From contig NZ_JBIOQR010000001.1 in NCBI RefSeq assembly GCF_051713825.1, forward strand, positions 2,604,001-2,668,000: a DNA stretch of 64,000 bases, in the 5' to 3' direction. Positions 8,840 through 17,280 of the stretch are shown one piece after another. This DNA comes from Enterococcus_K sp051713825 (GTDB taxonomy: Bacteria; Bacillota; Bacilli; Lactobacillales; Enterococcaceae). A model generated the notes under the pieces. The model was given only the letters and a program-made list of their open reading frames with translations, was not told the origin of the DNA and searched no databases. The stretch's first letter is position 1. Every line of letters begins with the position of its first letter. Both the position numbers and the translations under genes were made by a program.

Positions 8840-9052
8840 TTAGATAAAGATAAGTAGTAAAGCAACAACTACCCCTAGAATTGGCACAGCTTCAATCATA
8901 CCAACCCCGATAAACATTGTTGTACGTAATTGTCCTGACATTTCAGGTTGACGAGTCATTGACTCAATTGTTTTTGAAATTACTTGTCCGTTACCATATG
9001 CTGCACCGATTGATGCGCCGAAAATTGCGATTGCTGCTGCGATATATTGCAT
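8840..9052 (-). CDS. atpE: F-type ATP synthase c subunit (proteolipid)
   Basis: A 70-residue membrane hairpin forming the rotor ring. It has two transmembrane helices joined by the polar loop TRQPEMSG (RQP motif), with the ion-carrying Glu in GVGMIEAVPILG in the second helix. The first helix (IFGASIGAAYGNGQ) lacks the Gln found in Na+-type c subunits, and Ala rather than Ser/Thr follows the Glu, so a proton enzyme is inferred. The start is 9052, after AGGAGG; the open frame extends 18 codons upstream without support. Confidence 0.96.
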   Translation of the reverse strand: MQYIAAAIAIFGASIGAAYGNGQVISKTIESMTRQPEMSGQLRTTMFIGVGMIEAVPILGVVVALLLIFI

Positions 9053-9089
9053 GATTATTTTCCTCCTAAGATAATGTAGCTTTTTTATT

Positions 9090-9812
9090 TTATTCCTCGA
9101 CTTCAATTTTGTGACTCATGTAAACCATTGATAATGAGACAAAAACAAAGGTTTGGATACTACCAATGAATATTGAAAAACCAATCCAAATCATTTCTAG
9201 CGGGATGGCCAACGGGATACCCCAGCCTCCACCTAGTCCACCTAATTTTGATGAAATTAAGGTAAGAAGTACTTCGCCTGCGTATATGTTTCCATATAGA
9301 CGCAAACCAAGAGTCAGAACGTTGGTAAATTCTTCCATAAATTTTACTGGTGCTAAGAAAGAAACAGGTTTAAAGAAGGAATTTGTTACGTATCCTTTTA
9401 ATCCAAATCTAGCAGCTCCATACAAGTTTGAAAGAACGATTACCATGAATGCTAAGGTTAGTGTCACTATCGGATCTGCGGTTGGGCTTTTCCAAACAGA
9501 TAACTCACCAGGCAAGACAATCTTCGTTACTAAACCTAACATATTTGATACAAAAACAAATAAGAATAATGTAAAGGCTAATAAATGAAAATTATTCAAC
9601 TCTTTCTTTGGCATATTGTCAGTAATGATTCCCCTGACAAAGTCGATTGCCCATTCGATGGCATTCTGCTTTCCTTTTGGCTTCATGGTCAAATTTCGTG
9701 TGCAAAAATAAACGGTGAAAAAAACAATTGCGCACGTTAGTAAGACCATCAAACAAATCGTTCCATCAAACCAAATGGGGCCAATGTGAAAAGTTAATGA
9801 TTTTTCATCCAA
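9090..9812 (-). CDS. atpB: F-type ATP synthase a subunit
   Basis: A 240-residue integral membrane stator subunit carrying the ion half-channels. Several hydrophobic helices are visible, with the essential Arg in the penultimate membrane region (TLGLRLYGNIYAGEVLL). It is the first gene of the operon; no atpI is present. The start is a TTG at 9812 (MDEKSLTF), 7 bases after AGAGGTG, as expected from the conserved N-terminus. Confidence 0.96.
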   Translation of the reverse strand: MDEKSLTFHIGPIWFDGTICLMVLLTCAIVFFTVYFCTRNLTMKPKGKQNAIEWAIDFVRGIITDNMPKKELNNFHLLAFTLFLFVFVSNMLGLVTKIVLPGELSVWKSPTADPIVTLTLAFMVIVLSNLYGAARFGLKGYVTNSFFKPVSFLAPVKFMEEFTNVLTLGLRLYGNIYAGEVLLTLISSKLGGLGGGWGIPLAIPLEMIWIGFSIFIGSIQTFVFVSLSMVYMSHKIEVEE

Positions 9813-10144
9813 TTCATTTCACCTCTTTTCCCGTAAACTCATCTCTAGATACTGATCCAGTGGTGGTATGTCGTTACAAATATATGATGACATTGGGTAT
9901 CATACCACCATGAATCAGAAATTTCAAAGCATTTTCATGAAAAATAGACATTTTTTTCACTTTGACTAAAAAAGAAGAATTTTCCTAATAAATTATTTGT
10001 CAAAATATGAGTTTCTTCCTATATAAGAGTGACAAAAAATAAGCGCCCAAAATTCATGAATTGTTTCCTAGATAGTGTAATGCTATCAAACTTTCGTAAA
10101 TAGTAAAAGAAAATCTATTGAATATGTGAAAAAGTATATTTACC
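9813..10144 (-). promoter_or_regulatory. atp operon promoter with inverted repeat
   Basis: On the minus strand a -35 TTGAAA (9922-9927) and a -10 TATGAT (9899-9904) are separated by exactly 17 bases, giving a start near 9892 and a leader of about 80 bases. A perfect 10-bp inverted repeat, TGGTGGTATG at 9861-9870 and CATACCACCA at 9901-9910, has one arm over the -10 region and the other 40 bp downstream. An upstream TTGACA near 10000 lacks a good -10. The rest of the region (9930-10144) is AT-rich with nothing else recognisable. Confidence 0.75.
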
Positions 10145-10609
10145 CTATCTAGAATAATTTTTTAAAGTACGACTAATTTGTCGATCTACGTCTTTTCGTT
10201 TTAGGTCTTCACGCTTGTCGTATTGTTTTTTCCCTTTAGCAATTCCGATTAAAACCTTCGCGTACCCATCGCGAATATAGACTTTTAATGGAACAATTGT
10301 AATCCCTGTAGTCTTACTTTCTCCTATTAGTCGCGCAATTTGTTTTTTGTGAAGCAACAGTTTGCGTGTTCGCAACGGATCGTGATTAAAGATGTTTCCT
10401 TGTTCATAAGGACTGATATGGACATTGTATAAAAAGGCCTCGCCATTACGGACACGAACAAATCCATCTTTTAGATTTATTCGTGAATTTCTAATTGACT
10501 TAATCTCAGTCCCTTGGAGGACCATTCCAGCTTCCATCGTATCCAGCACGGCATAATCATGGCGTGCCTTTTTATTTTGGGCAATTAATTTCCCTTCTCC
10601 TTTAGGCAT
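10145..10609 (-). CDS. smpB: SsrA-binding protein SmpB
   Basis: A 154-residue tmRNA partner needed for trans-translation and rescue of stalled ribosomes. The beta-barrel core shows ARHDYAVLDTMEAGMVLQG, EIKSIRNSRINLKDGFV and the RKLLLHKKQI segment, and the basic C-terminal tail (KKQYDKREDLKRKDVDRQI) is the part that enters the ribosome. It lies 15 bases downstream of rnr, a conserved pairing in Firmicutes. Confidence 0.97.
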   Translation of the reverse strand: MPKGEGKLIAQNKKARHDYAVLDTMEAGMVLQGTEIKSIRNSRINLKDGFVRVRNGEAFLYNVHISPYEQGNIFNHDPLRTRKLLLHKKQIARLIGESKTTGITIVPLKVYIRDGYAKVLIGIAKGKKQYDKREDLKRKDVDRQISRTLKNYSR

Positions 10610-10624
10610 AAAAGTCTCTCCTAG

Positions 10625-12997
10625 CTATTTTTTCTTTTTCTTGCCTTTTTTGGCAATTCCTTTATAAAATGGTTTCTTTCCTTTACCAGTACCCGATGAT
10701 TTCCCGTTACCTTTTTGTTTTTTCTTATTTCGGTAAGACGGCCCTTCTGTTTTTTGTTTGGATTTGTGTGAGCGGTATTCATCTGTCGGTTTTCGGCGTT
10801 TTTCTTTTTTCGGTGCTTGAAGTTTGGCAATTTCTTCAGCTTCTAACAATTCAAAGTCGATTTCTCGTGTTTCGGGATCTGATTTGACGACTTTAATTCG
10901 AACCTTTTGACCAATTTTGAAGGTCATTCCCGTTCGTTCACCCACCAAAGCTAAATGATTTTCTAAGAAGTGGAAATAGTCTTGTTTTAACTCATTAATA
11001 TGAATCAAACCTTCAACGGTATTGGGCAGCTCAATAAACAGACCAAACTTGACAACAGAGCTGATAATACCATCGAACTCTTCCCCAACCTTATCCGCCA
11101 TAAATTCTGCTTTTTTCAGTGAATCAACTTCTCGTTCTGCCTCTACTGCACGACGTTCCATTCGAGAGCTATGCTCGGCAATCTCTGGCAGAGCTTCTGC
11201 CCACTTATCTTGCATTGTTTCGCTTTTATCCATGCCATACGAACGAATTAAACGGTGAACAATCAAGTCTGGGTATCGACGGATGGGTGAAGTAAAATGA
11301 GTGTAGTACTCAGCTGCTAAGCCGTAATGTCCATAATTGGTTTCAGAGTATTTTGCTTGTTGCATACTACGTAAAAGCATGGTGTTAATAACAGCCGATT
11401 CTGGTTTGCCTTCAACCTCTTCAACGACCTTTTGCAAGTCTTTAGGCGTAATCGTTCCTTTTGTTCCGCGTACAACGATTCCTAGAGCTGCAGCAAAATC
11501 AAAGAAACGTTGCATCTTTTCCTCTTTTGGTTGTTCATGGATACGATAGATAAAAGGGAGCTTTTGGCGCGTAAAATGCTCAGCAACGGTTTCATTTGCA
11601 GCGAGCATAAAGGATTCGATTAAACGCTCACCAATTCCTCGACTTCTTAATAGAATGTCCACTGGATGGCCCTCAGGATCAACCAAAATCTTGGCTTCGC
11701 GATCTTCAAATGAAACCGCCCCCCGTCTAATTCGCATTGCTTCCAAAATTTGATGGAGTTGCCCCATCTCTCTAAACATCGGGACTAATGCTTCGTATCG
11801 TGAGATTGTTTCTGGATTCTGTTCTTCCAAAATCTCATTGACAGCCGTATACGTCATTCGTTCGGTTGTTTGAATCACACTTTGAAAAATCTCATGTTGG
11901 ACAATGTTTCCTAGTGAATCAATCTCCATCTCACAGCTCATGGTTAAACGAGGTACTTTGGGATTTAATGAGCAGATGCCGTTTGAGAGTCTTTGAGGAA
12001 TCATCGGAATTACCCGGTCCGTTAAATAGACACTGGTCCCACGCTCAAAAGCTTCACGGTTCAACTGACTTTTTTCTGTCACATAATAAGAAACGTCAGC
12101 GATATGCACACCAAGGAAATAATTGCCATTTGGTAATCTTTTCACGGTCACAGCATCATCCAAGTCCTTGGCATCTGCCCCGTCGATTGTAACAATCAAT
12201 TGATCGCGTAAATCTCTACGGCCAGCTAAGTCAGCTTCCTCAATCTCATCAGGGACGTTATCGGCCTCTGAAAGCACATCATCTGGAAAGCTTGTTGGAA
12301 TCCCATTAGCGACAATCACCGATAAAATATCCATTCCGGGATCATTTTTATGACCAATCACTTGTTTGATAATTCCTTCTAGACTTGTTGAGTAGCCTGG
12401 CTCTGGATAATGGGTAATTTCAATTAGAACAATGCTACCATCTACAGGACGGACGCCTTCTGCTATGGCATACACCTTGAAGTTTCCTAACTTTTTATCT
12501 TTCGGCAAAACAACGCCATATAAATCTGTTTCAGCAGTTTCGTCGGCTGTGTAGGCGACAAACTCCCCAGCAATTTGGGTAAGCTTCCGTTGTCGAACTT
12601 CGACAACTTTTCCTTCTGCCCCTTTGTCTGAAAACGGGTCAGAGGTTTTTAAAATATCAATCGCCACTGTATCTCCGTCCATCGCAAAACCAGTTGCTTC
12701 TTTGGGGATATAGATATCCCCTTCTTCAGGATCAATCGTCACAAACCCAAATCCCCGTTCATTTGCGCGGAAGGTTCCTTCAACTAAAGCTGGCGAAAAA
12801 GGCAGTTTGATTTTGCCTTTTTTATTAAATTCAATTTGTCCAGACCGCTCCATTGCGGCAACGGTTTGAACGAGGCTCTTAAAGTCTGCACTTTTTTGAA
12901 GACCTAGTGCCTCTGCAATTTGTTCCATCGAAAACGTCTTTTTTTGACTGGTTTCCATATAGAACAATAATTTCTTTTGTATTAGTTCTTGATTCAT
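10625..12997 (-). CDS. rnr: Ribonuclease R
   Basis: A 790-residue 3'-to-5' exoribonuclease of the RNB (RNase II) family that degrades structured RNA. Domain order: N-terminal helix-turn-helix (about 1-65), cold-shock domains (EGTFRANERGFGFV), RNB catalytic domain with the acidic metal site TIDGADAKDLDDAV and the HYGLAAEYYTHFTSPIRRYPDL signature, then an S1 domain (GEEFDGIISSVVKFGLFIEL) and a very lysine-rich tail. It overlaps the upstream esterase stop by 4 bases (ATGA) and precedes smpB; RNase R and SmpB act together on tmRNA-tagged transcripts. Confidence 0.97.
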   Translation of the reverse strand: MNQELIQKKLLFYMETSQKKTFSMEQIAEALGLQKSADFKSLVQTVAAMERSGQIEFNKKGKIKLPFSPALVEGTFRANERGFGFVTIDPEEGDIYIPKEATGFAMDGDTVAIDILKTSDPFSDKGAEGKVVEVRQRKLTQIAGEFVAYTADETAETDLYGVVLPKDKKLGNFKVYAIAEGVRPVDGSIVLIEITHYPEPGYSTSLEGIIKQVIGHKNDPGMDILSVIVANGIPTSFPDDVLSEADNVPDEIEEADLAGRRDLRDQLIVTIDGADAKDLDDAVTVKRLPNGNYFLGVHIADVSYYVTEKSQLNREAFERGTSVYLTDRVIPMIPQRLSNGICSLNPKVPRLTMSCEMEIDSLGNIVQHEIFQSVIQTTERMTYTAVNEILEEQNPETISRYEALVPMFREMGQLHQILEAMRIRRGAVSFEDREAKILVDPEGHPVDILLRSRGIGERLIESFMLAANETVAEHFTRQKLPFIYRIHEQPKEEKMQRFFDFAAALGIVVRGTKGTITPKDLQKVVEEVEGKPESAVINTMLLRSMQQAKYSETNYGHYGLAAEYYTHFTSPIRRYPDLIVHRLIRSYGMDKSETMQDKWAEALPEIAEHSSRMERRAVEAEREVDSLKKAEFMADKVGEEFDGIISSVVKFGLFIELPNTVEGLIHINELKQDYFHFLENHLALVGERTGMTFKIGQKVRIKVVKSDPETREIDFELLEAEEIAKLQAPKKEKRRKPTDEYRSHKSKQKTEGPSYRNKKKQKGNGKSSGTGKGKKPFYKGIAKKGKKKKK

Positions 12998-13761
12998 TCT
13001 TTTTCCTCATTCCAAGGCAAGTCGTTTAGATAATTCAATACGTCTTGCTGTAATTGTCGTCGATCTTGTCCAACAGTGATTACGTGTGTACTGTTTGGGT
13101 ACCACTGAAGTGTATATCGACTATTTTTTAATGCCTGTGCAGTTTTAAAAACATTGGTTGCCTCAATCATCTCATCTTTTCCGGCCTGTGCCAAAAAGAC
13201 GGGGACGTTAATCATTGCTAACTCAGTCGATACTTGCTGTGCGACATCTTGAATGGCTAGCAGTTGATTTTTAGCCAGTGGATCAAATACTGCAAGTCTT
13301 GATTGAAGCTCGTCCGGTGTGGCACCTGCAACTTTTAGTACTTGTTTGGCATATAACATAAAGTTTGGATACACATGATTATTTTCCGGAAAAATAGGCG
13401 AACAGAATAAGCCGCCACCAATAATTGTCGGATCTTGTAACTCCAAAGCTTTCATCGCATAAATACCGCCCATTGAAAGACCAAAGACAGCGATTTGTGC
13501 ATAGCCTTGCTCTTTTAAAAACGATAGCGCGCGCAAAGTGTCTTGCCACCATGTGTTTTTATCTTGCTTTAAAATATCTAATGGATCTAATGTTCCGTGC
13601 CCCGAAAAGATGGGTGAATACACACTGTAGTCGGCACTTTCTAAGTAACGACTCATCATTCGGACATCGTTTGAACTCCCCGAGTATGCATGAAGCAATA
13701 AGACAGCTCGTTTGCCGTGAGGTGCAAAGAGCGGCTTGGGTAAATTAATTGGTTGTTTCAT
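12994..13761 (-). CDS. Carboxylesterase, alpha/beta hydrolase (Est30-like)
   Basis: A 255-residue cytoplasmic alpha/beta hydrolase resembling the thermostable carboxylesterase family found next to secG and rnr in many Firmicutes. The nucleophile elbow is GLSMG (in VFGLSMGGIYAM), the acid is probably the Asp in AQAGKDEMIE and the His is in NSTHVITV. The N-terminal LLLHAYSGSSNDVR is the oxyanion segment. No signal peptide. The natural substrate is unknown. Translationally coupled to rnr. Confidence 0.9.
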   Translation of the reverse strand: MKQPINLPKPLFAPHGKRAVLLLHAYSGSSNDVRMMSRYLESADYSVYSPIFSGHGTLDPLDILKQDKNTWWQDTLRALSFLKEQGYAQIAVFGLSMGGIYAMKALELQDPTIIGGGLFCSPIFPENNHVYPNFMLYAKQVLKVAGATPDELQSRLAVFDPLAKNQLLAIQDVAQQVSTELAMINVPVFLAQAGKDEMIEATNVFKTAQALKNSRYTLQWYPNSTHVITVGQDRRQLQQDVLNYLNDLPWNEEKE

Positions 13762-13888
13762 TGAGACTCACCTCTTCAGTTCCTATTCTACCATAGATTG
13801 TTTATGAACTTTCGGCCAGAGCATCTTTTTGGCAAAAGAAAAAGGTTACCACAGGAAGTAAATCATCCTACAGTAACCGTGTAATTGT

Positions 13889-14131
13889 TTAGCGAGAAGA
13901 AAGATAAGCTAATGCGAATAACAAAGCTATCCAAAGCACACCCATCACAGCAGTGGCTCTTTGCATAACGGCCTCAAAACCGCGTGCTTTTTGTTTCCCA
14001 AATAATTGATCTGCTCCGCCAGTAAAGGCACTAGCAGCACTATTTTGTTTACTTGGCTGCATCATAATAGCAATTACTAATAAAACAGACAAGACGATTA
14101 CAGCGCCTAAAATAAGATTATACAAGTTCAC
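13889..14131 (-). CDS. secG: Preprotein translocase subunit SecG
   Basis: An 80-residue membrane subunit of the SecYEG channel. Two transmembrane helices (about residues 4-22 and 59-77) flank a polar loop containing the family motif FTGGADQLFGKQKARGFE. It begins at GTG 14131, nine bases after AAGGAGG. Its place upstream of the esterase, rnr and smpB is the conserved Firmicutes order; an about 130-bp gap separates it from the esterase. Confidence 0.93.
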   Translation of the reverse strand: MNLYNLILGAVIVLSVLLVIAIMMQPSKQNSAASAFTGGADQLFGKQKARGFEAVMQRATAVMGVLWIALLFALAYLSSR

Positions 14132-14216
14132 GTAATAAAACCTCCTTTTTCACGAAAATTCATCTATTTTAATGTATCACAGAATGACTCAGATATCTAG
14201 TGGAATTTTCTAAAAA

Positions 14217-14265
14217 TAAACAATGAAGCGTAGGAAATAAATAATTTCAGGCACTTCATTGTCTG
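14217..14265 (-). terminator. Terminator downstream of the yjdI-yjdJ pair (bidirectional)
   Basis: Arms ACAATGAAG and CTTCATTGT enclose a long AT-rich loop, with T-rich stretches on both sides (TTTATTTTTAG on the minus strand). It lies between the GNAT gene stop and secG. Confidence 0.65.
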
Positions 14266-14296
14266 TTATTTTTATTTTTTTGCTAAAAATGACCGT

Positions 14297-14572
14297 TTAT
14301 TTTCTTAAAACATCGTCATATTCAGGTTTTTGATTAAATTCTTTTTTGGCAAATGGACATAATGGTACAATTTTTTTGTGTTCACGGCGAGCTTTCTCAA
14401 CGCCTGCTAAAACAAGTTTCTCTGCTAGTTTTTGTCCACGATAAGCTGGTTCAACAAAGGTATGGTCAATAATCATGATTTTTTCACCTGCATCAGACCA
14501 GGTCATCTCCCCTATTTTTTTTGACGCATCGTTGAATAGGACAAAACGATTCTTTTCTTCTTTTATTTCCAT
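14297..14572 (-). CDS. yjdJ: GNAT-like N-acetyltransferase (YjdJ family)
   Basis: A 91-residue single-domain protein of the short GNAT class (YjdJ/GCN5-like). The acetyl-CoA segment is visible as VEPAYRGQKLAEKLVLAGVEKARRE, with a C-terminal CPFAKKEFNQKPEYDDVL typical of the family. The start is 14572, preceded by AAAGGATGG; a longer in-frame reading overlaps the upstream gene. The substrate is unknown. Co-transcribed with the [Fe-S] gene whose stop is 2 bases away. Confidence 0.88.
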   Translation of the reverse strand: MEIKEEKNRFVLFNDASKKIGEMTWSDAGEKIMIIDHTFVEPAYRGQKLAEKLVLAGVEKARREHKKIVPLCPFAKKEFNQKPEYDDVLRK

Positions 14573-14574
14573 GA

Positions 14575-14847
14575 TTAGATGCCATCCTTTCTCACATATT
14601 TCAAAGCACCACTTGGGCAAGTCGAAATAATTTGAGTGTGTTCTGTAGGTGCTGCATGATCGGCTATAATCCATGGACGCCGCCCCACTTCATAAACGTC
14701 TGAATTACCAGCCACACACTTCCCTGCATGAATACAAACCTCTTTGTTATAAAAAATATCAATTTCTTTTCCAGTATACTTCCGATAACCATTCGCAACT
14801 AAAGCTTCTTCGGTTGCGGTCTGATTACCTAACTTGCTTCCATCCAT
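14575..14847 (-). CDS. yjdI: Iron-sulfur cluster-binding domain protein (YjdI family)
   Basis: A 90-residue small ferredoxin-like protein with a single-cluster motif: Cys and His in VCIHAGKC, then Cys in ISTCPSGALKY. The paired YjdI-YjdJ arrangement (Fe-S domain plus GNAT) is widespread, but its biochemical function is not established. A promoter with TTGTGG, 17 bases and TAGAAT lies just upstream, and the ribosome site is AAGGGG. Confidence 0.88.
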   Translation of the reverse strand: MDGSKLGNQTATEEALVANGYRKYTGKEIDIFYNKEVCIHAGKCVAGNSDVYEVGRRPWIIADHAAPTEHTQIISTCPSGALKYVRKDGI

Positions 14848-14881
14848 TTTTAATACGCCCCTTTTTTATAAATGTTAACTA

Positions 14882-14910
14882 ATTCTAGCAAGTAATTGTT
14901 AAAACCACAA
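14882..14910 (-). promoter_or_regulatory. Promoter of yjdI-yjdJ
   Basis: Minus strand -35 TTGTGG (complement of 14905-14910) and -10 TAGAAT (complement of 14882-14887), spacer exactly 17. Confidence 0.6.
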
Positions 14911-15005
14911 CTATTTGCACACGGCGAGCTGATCATTTGAATGGATGGTTAGATGTGTCGCGGCATCTGTAGAAGGAAACGAGAAAAGGGAGGACACCTT
15001 CTCCA

Positions 15006-16746
15006 GAGGCTGCTGAAAAACACTCACAAAAAAACAGTGGAATTCTTCAAAAAAAAAGAATTTCACTGTTTTTTGTGTATTTTCATAATAATAAAGGGAA
15101 TCTACCCTCTATTTCCCCGTATTTTCCTTTTCTAACTTGATAATTCGTTTCATATTAGCTAAAAACAGCGTACTCGCCCCTTGGATGGTCATCCCTAATA
15201 GACCACAGCTTTGTGCGGTTCCATAATTGTATCGACCTTTCAACTCCGCATTCTTAGCCTCTATTTTATACCGCTCTTTATAAAGCTCTTTAAATTCTTC
15301 GGTTTCCATATAATCCATATGAGCGATATGTGTATCTGACTTTATTTTTACTGAGAAAGTTTTTGTTTTCGCTCCATCAGTATAACAACCCTCGCGAAAC
15401 GGACATCTTTTGCATTTTTCCACGTCAAAGAAATAGGCCTCTACACGCGAGTCTACTCCCTTTTTATCGCATTTACTTCCTGACTTTCTCTTTTTAATTG
15501 CCATGTGTCCTGCTAGGCAAACATACATTTCTGCATCTTTATTGTACGCGAATTTATCCTTGTTTTTTCCATTCCCATGAGTGACTGACTTACTTAACTT
15601 CGATACTAGTTTCATTCCGTTTGCTTTTGCGTAATTCAAATTATCCGTCTCTGAATACGCACCATCTCCAATAATTGCCTTGACTTCAATCCCTGCATGT
15701 TGGCTTTTTTCGACGAGTGTCTTCATTTCTTTGCCGTCAGGTTTTTCGCCACTGGTAATCGTCGCGGCTGTAACGATTCGTTCAGGAGTTAAAGCAAGGT
15801 GTGTTTTGTAGCCAAAAAAAGCGGTGTCCGCCGTCTTATGCCCAACTTTTGCCTCTTGATCTTTAGAAAATTCAAACGCTCCCTCTGTTTCTTCGATGCC
15901 TTCTTTTAAGTAATTCATTCGCTCCATCACGGCTGTGCAGTTATCAAAACCACCCTCTGTTTCAATCACTTTTATCACTTCATTTGCATAGTGGAGGGTG
16001 TCTTCAAGGATCCCCGTATGTTCCTTTTTCTTTGGCATTTTTTCTTTCATTTGAGGGGCAACAGCATACACGGCTTTTCTTACTTCTTTCGCTCGTTTGA
16101 TAATTTCTTCTCTTGGCGAAACGTGTTGGAACATGGCATTCGAGTGGGTAGAATCTTGAATTAATTTATTTTCCACTTCAATTACGCCTTTGTCCAAGGC
16201 GATTTCGACAGTTTTTGTGAGAAGTAAGTCCAATAGATTCGTATTTTTCAAGCGTAGGTGACGGAACTTAGAAAGTAAGCTAGGAGCCATAAATTCAGTT
16301 TCTTCTGGTTCATATTCTAGGAAGTATTTCATTTGCATATCCGTACGTAAACGAGCAATCAAATCGCGGTCTGATAGCTTATACGAGGTTTTTAATAAGA
16401 TTAGTTTAAAGAGGAGAATGGGGCATTCAGCTGGCCGACCAGCTGTTTCTGAATAATTTTGTTTTACTTCAGCATAAATAAAAGAAAAATCAACCGTTTC
16501 ATTGATTTGTCTCCAAAAATTATCCTTTTCAATCAAAATATCATATAAACCTGAATACATGCCTACTTCTAAGCTCGTTTGACGTCCCTTATCTAGCATT
16601 TAAAGCACTCCTTCCACTTCTTCTATTATACCAATAAATGGCTATACAATGGGTTTTTTATACAAAAAAAAAGAAAAATAGACGTTTTCTCAACCACTAT
16701 TTTTCTTTATTTTTGTAAAATTGTCAGAGACTTTTTCAGCAGCCCC
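15006..16746 (-). mobile_element. IS1182-family insertion sequence, intact
   Basis: The element is 1741 bp. The left end reads GAGGCTGCTGAAAAA (15006-15020) and the right end, on the complement, GGGGCTGCTGAAAAA (16732-16746), one mismatch in 15. It is flanked by a 9-bp direct repeat CCTTCTCCA at 14997-15005 and 16747-16755. Hairpins sit just inside both ends: 15028-15074 with CAGTG/CACTG and AATTCTT/AAGAATT arms, and 16669-16709 with AAAGAAAAATAG/CTATTTTTCTTT arms. They probably block outside transcription into the transposase gene. The insertion lies between the yjdI promoter and the promoter of the next gene, so it interrupts no obvious coding sequence. Confidence 0.93.
15109..16599 (-). 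CDS. IS1182-family transposase
   Basis: A 496-residue DDE transposase. The N-terminal DUF772-type domain (about residues 40-115, YSETAGRPAECPILLFKLILL) precedes the catalytic domain, with Asp residues in LIQDSTHSNA and IIGDGAYSETDN. A Cys-rich insert (KCKRCPFREGCYTDG) follows, and the C-terminal YKIEAKNAELKGRYNYGTAQ carries the catalytic Glu. Full length with no frameshift. It starts at 16599 near AGGAGTGCTTTAA. The product should act on the ends at 15006 and 16746. Confidence 0.94.
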   Translation of the reverse strand: MLDKGRQTSLEVGMYSGLYDILIEKDNFWRQINETVDFSFIYAEVKQNYSETAGRPAECPILLFKLILLKTSYKLSDRDLIARLRTDMQMKYFLEYEPEETEFMAPSLLSKFRHLRLKNTNLLDLLLTKTVEIALDKGVIEVENKLIQDSTHSNAMFQHVSPREEIIKRAKEVRKAVYAVAPQMKEKMPKKKEHTGILEDTLHYANEVIKVIETEGGFDNCTAVMERMNYLKEGIEETEGAFEFSKDQEAKVGHKTADTAFFGYKTHLALTPERIVTAATITSGEKPDGKEMKTLVEKSQHAGIEVKAIIGDGAYSETDNLNYAKANGMKLVSKLSKSVTHGNGKNKDKFAYNKDAEMYVCLAGHMAIKKRKSGSKCDKKGVDSRVEAYFFDVEKCKRCPFREGCYTDGAKTKTFSVKIKSDTHIAHMDYMETEEFKELYKERYKIEAKNAELKGRYNYGTAQSCGLLGMTIQGASTLFLANMKRIIKLEKENTGK

Positions 16747-16835
16747 CCTTCTCCACTCTTAATTTTTCGTCTATTTTTAAAGAATTAGTTGTTTCTCTAT
16801 GCTAAAATTAATGGACGAAAGGTGGCGATTTTTAT

Positions 16836-17269
16836 ATGGTGGAAGAACTTTTAGTGCTGGCTATTTTAGCCGAAGAAAAATTAGTCAAACAAGTGCGCTT
16901 TCAGACGAGGCTAGATACTTATTTCATAAACAATCCCGAAAATAGCCTTCTATTGGAGCTAGAGTCCCTCTCTCAGGATACATGCAGCGTATTCATAAAA
17001 TCATCTACAAACGGCAGGAGGCGCTAAATGGGGCATTATTTGGTCAATACTTATTCGAGAAGCTCAAAAAAATTTATTTTTCTGATGAGTTGCAAATTGA
17101 TGAATTTGGCCGGAAGATGTATAGCATCTGGAATACCTATCTGCCAGATTGTTTAGCTAAAGAAGAACCTTTTTGGACCTTAAGTTATGCAGATGACTGT
17201 TTATCTTATGGGGACGAGAAACAAACCAGAGAATTATATGAAAAAGCATTCGACTTCTACCAAAAATAG
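16836..17269 (+). pseudogene. Frameshifted hypothetical gene
   Basis: Two overlapping frames look like one gene split by a frameshift. The first (16836-17027, start ATG after AAAGGTGG) encodes MVEELLVLAILAEEKLVKQV and breaks down after about NSLLLELES. The second (16982-17269) continues with IHKIIYKRQEALNGALFGQ to the stop. The frame change is equivalent to loss of one base between about 16960 and 16982, near CCCTCTCTCAGG. The joined product would be about 144 residues, acidic and helical; I do not recognise the family. A promoter-like TATGCT/TAAAAT lies near 16800. A sequencing error or programmed shift cannot be excluded. Confidence 0.65.
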
Positions 17270-17280
17270 AAGCAGAATGC

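Noticed and set aside
11866..12192. Plus-strand open frame opposite rnr, over 100 codons
   Set aside because: It lies wholly within the conserved RNase R catalytic domain with no ribosome site, and is best explained as a shadow.
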